Below, in pieces: positions 62,398-64,000 of a stretch of 64,000 bases of DNA (the first letter of the stretch is position 1; the number at the start of each line of letters is the position of its first letter). The translations under genes were made by a program, and so were the position numbers. The DNA comes from Berkiella sp964502705 (GTDB lineage Bacteria; Pseudomonadota; Gammaproteobacteria; Berkiellales; Berkiellaceae). Where the stretch lies: positions 1-64,000 of the forward strand of contig CAZCXZ010000001.1 of assembly GCA_964502705.1 (NCBI GenBank). The letters are read 5' to 3'. The notes beneath the pieces were generated by a model, which was not told the origin of the DNA, made no database searches, and saw only the letters and a list, made by a program, of their open reading frames with translations.

Positions 62398-63137
62398 GCC
62401 TGTCGACTATCATCCATCGCGCTAGCATTATCTTATGGATCATGTTTTGTCCTTTTCTTTTTGCTGCTGATAAATACTGGCAAAATGAAATTGATGTTGG
62501 CATGCTTTTCTATAATGGCAATAACAATGCTAAACATGTTAACGGTAGTTTACTCAGCGAATATCAATATGTCATGCTAGAAAATAGTTTTAGAGTTACG
62601 GGATTATTGGCTATCAATAAAAACGCTCAAACCAGTTACAAAGAGCGTAATGCAGAAAAATATACTTTTACCGATACTATATACTATATCTTTTCCCCGA
62701 AGCACTTTAGCTATATTCGAGGTGAAGGCGTGAAAGATCATTTTTCACCTTATGCCTATGAGTTTACCGAATCAGTTGGTTATGGGTATCACATTTTCAA
62801 GCGAGATAACCTCATCTGGCAATTGTCAGGCGGCCCTGGCGGTCGTCATAATAAAACGGCCAATGGCTTCCATCAAGATGAGTTTATTGCCCATTTGGCA
62901 AATGAGCTCTATTACGAAATCACTTCACATACCTCTTTCAAGCAAAGCTTGTCAATCGATGCGAGCCCCATCAATACGAAGTCACATCTTATCAATGAGC
63001 TTAAAACGGCTTTGTTTGGCCCTGTCGCCACTAAAATATCATTTGAATTGGAACATTATGTCAATCTACCCGATCCTAGCGAGTACTCACAGAAAACAGA
63101 CGCGACAACCAAGGTGACTCTCAGTTATACTTTTTAA
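62391..63137 (+). CDS. DUF481 (YdiY-like) outer-membrane protein
   Basis: A 248-residue predicted barrel with a signal peptide (about 1-25, ending LFAA). Alternating strands follow, with SVGYGYHIFKRDNLIWQLSGGPGGRH resembling DUF481, and a terminal strand ending in Phe, as usual for BAM substrates. ATG 62391 has AAGGAAG and overlaps the lysA stop by 7 nt. It interrupts the common lysA-dapF pair. Confidence 0.78.
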   Translation: MVGLSTIIHRASIILWIMFCPFLFAADKYWQNEIDVGMLFYNGNNNAKHVNGSLLSEYQYVMLENSFRVTGLLAINKNAQTSYKERNAEKYTFTDTIYYIFSPKHFSYIRGEGVKDHFSPYAYEFTESVGYGYHIFKRDNLIWQLSGGPGGRHNKTANGFHQDEFIAHLANELYYEITSHTSFKQSLSIDASPINTKSHLINELKTALFGPVATKISFELEHYVNLPDPSEYSQKTDATTKVTLSYTF

Positions 63138-63158
63138 AAACGCAGACAGGGTTAACGC

Positions 63159-64000
63159 ATGGGAACATTGATTCGCTTCACAAAAATGCACGGCTTAGGA
63201 AATGATTTCGTTATTTTAGACAATATAAGCCAAGCGGTTAAAATTGATAATCACCTGATCCGAAAAATAGCTGATCGCAACTTTGGCATCGGCTGTGATC
63301 AGGTACTCGTGGTTGATCCACCATCGATGCCTGAGTTAGATTTTAATTACCGAATATTTAATGCTGACGGCAAAGAGGTCGCTCAATGTGGCAATGGTGC
63401 ACGATGTTTTGGTAGGTATGTTTTTGAAAACGGACTCATTGATAAAACGCAAATTCAAATTGGCACCTCATCTGGCAAAATGGAAATCGATGTCTCAGAT
63501 CTGACCCATATTAAGGTCGATATGGGCATCCCGCAATTCTCACCAAAAGCCGTACCACTCAATCATAAATTTGCTGAAAAATTGGCCAACACGGCACGCT
63601 ATAAAATCAATCTCTTAGGCAACGAACGTGAAGTCAACATTCTTTCTATTGGTAACCCGCATTGCGTTATCTCGGTTCCCGCAACCAGCGAAGCCGCGGT
63701 TAACGAAGTTGGAAAAGCTTTACAGCAACATCCTGCATTCTCTAAAGGAGTCAATGTCAGTTTTATTCAAGTTTTGGCACGCAATCATGTTAAATGTCGC
63801 GTCTTTGAAAGAGGCGTCGGCGAAACATTGGCCTGTGGCTCTGCTGCATGTGCAGCCGTGATTGCAGGCATTTTACAAGAAGAATTAAATCCAACCGTTA
63901 AGGTCGATATGCCAGGCGGCAGCTTGACGGTATCATGGCAACCCGAGAAACCCGTTTTTTTGAGCGGTCCTGCTAAAAGTGTATTTCAGGGCGAATTCTA
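63159..64000 (+). CDS. dapF: Diaminopimelate epimerase (last base of stop codon outside window)
   Basis: Converts LL- to meso-diaminopimelate for lysine and peptidoglycan. 280 residues are complete, and the window ends after the first two bases (TA) of the stop codon. Catalytic cysteines in AQCGNGARC and ACGSAACA; N-terminal KMHGLGNDFV is diagnostic. Confidence 0.96.
   Translation, partial: MGTLIRFTKMHGLGNDFVILDNISQAVKIDNHLIRKIADRNFGIGCDQVLVVDPPSMPELDFNYRIFNADGKEVAQCGNGARCFGRYVFENGLIDKTQIQIGTSSGKMEIDVSDLTHIKVDMGIPQFSPKAVPLNHKFAEKLANTARYKINLLGNEREVNILSIGNPHCVISVPATSEAAVNEVGKALQQHPAFSKGVNVSFIQVLARNHVKCRVFERGVGETLACGSAACAAVIAGILQEELNPTVKVDMPGGSLTVSWQPEKPVFLSGPAKSVFQGEF

Noticed and set aside
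1..64000. tRNA, rRNA, CRISPR arrays, insertion sequences and prophage genes
   Set aside because: None seen in intergenic regions on either strand; no transposase, integrase or spaced direct repeats.

Overview
The window is ordinary bacterial chromosome of about 40% GC, gene-dense on both strands, and reads as a gammaproteobacterium. Conserved neighbourhoods support this: hslVU, ubiE-ubiJ-ubiB-tatABC, gpsA-secB-rhodanese-gpmI-envC-ctpA, hemB/trxA/rho/ubiD/fre, an algZ-algR-hemC-hemD-hemX-hemY cluster and cyaY-lptM-lysA-dapF. Several traits point to an intracellular or amoeba-associated member of the Legionellales (Legionella/Coxiella/Berkiella-like). These are an HslV propeptide start of the Legionella/Coxiella type, a cytoplasmic-looking Deg9-like protease otherwise best known from plants, a Ulp1/C48-type cysteine protease in an organism with no SUMO, and a protein ending in a eukaryotic CaaX prenylation box. 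The lineage is inference; no rRNA gene is present.

Layout. 1-8957 (+): priA (cut by the window), ftsN-like, hslV, hslU, ubiE, ubiJ, ubiB, a HIT protein and tatABC. 8975-18448 (mostly -): Deg9-like protease, uup, an EAL protein (+), a small membrane protein, an MFS exporter, a small secreted protein, proline iminopeptidase, a structured intergenic region with a probable small RNA (+), and typA. 18636-21205 (+): a hypothetical protein, glnA and a DUF4124 protein. 21214-31254 (-): the CaaX protein, then an 11-gene MSHA-like type IV pilus cluster with no secretin gene. 31437-44093: L,D-transpeptidase, trmL (start inside a perfect hairpin), gpsA, secB, rhodanese, gpmI, envC, ctpA, a P1B-type ATPase, rpoH preceded by a CIRCE operator, and two unrecognised proteins. 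44131-51013: fatty acid hydroxylase family protein, hemB, trxA, rho with a possible leader peptide, ubiD and fre. 51010-60878 (-): the C48 protease, fpr, hemYX, an outer-membrane protein, hemDC, algRZ, esterase and cyaY. 61026-64000 (+): lptM (too short for routine ORF calling), lysA, a DUF481 protein and dapF (only the last base of its stop codon is cut off).

How it fits together. Two blocks make ubiquinone (ubiE/J/B and ubiD) and two make haem (hemB and hemC/D/X/Y), supporting respiration. Quality control is well represented: HslUV, Deg9-like, CtpA, SecB, and RpoH apparently under HrcA control. A c-di-GMP thread links an EAL phosphodiesterase to the MSHA-like assembly ATPase, which carries an MshEN c-di-GMP-binding domain. 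AlgZ/AlgR-type regulators, known to control type IV pili in Pseudomonas, lie in the same window.

The most novel content is the set of candidate host-directed proteins (CaaX protein, C48 protease, Deg9-like protease and the 389-residue amphipathic protein) together with the secretin-less MSHA-like cluster directly upstream of the CaaX gene.
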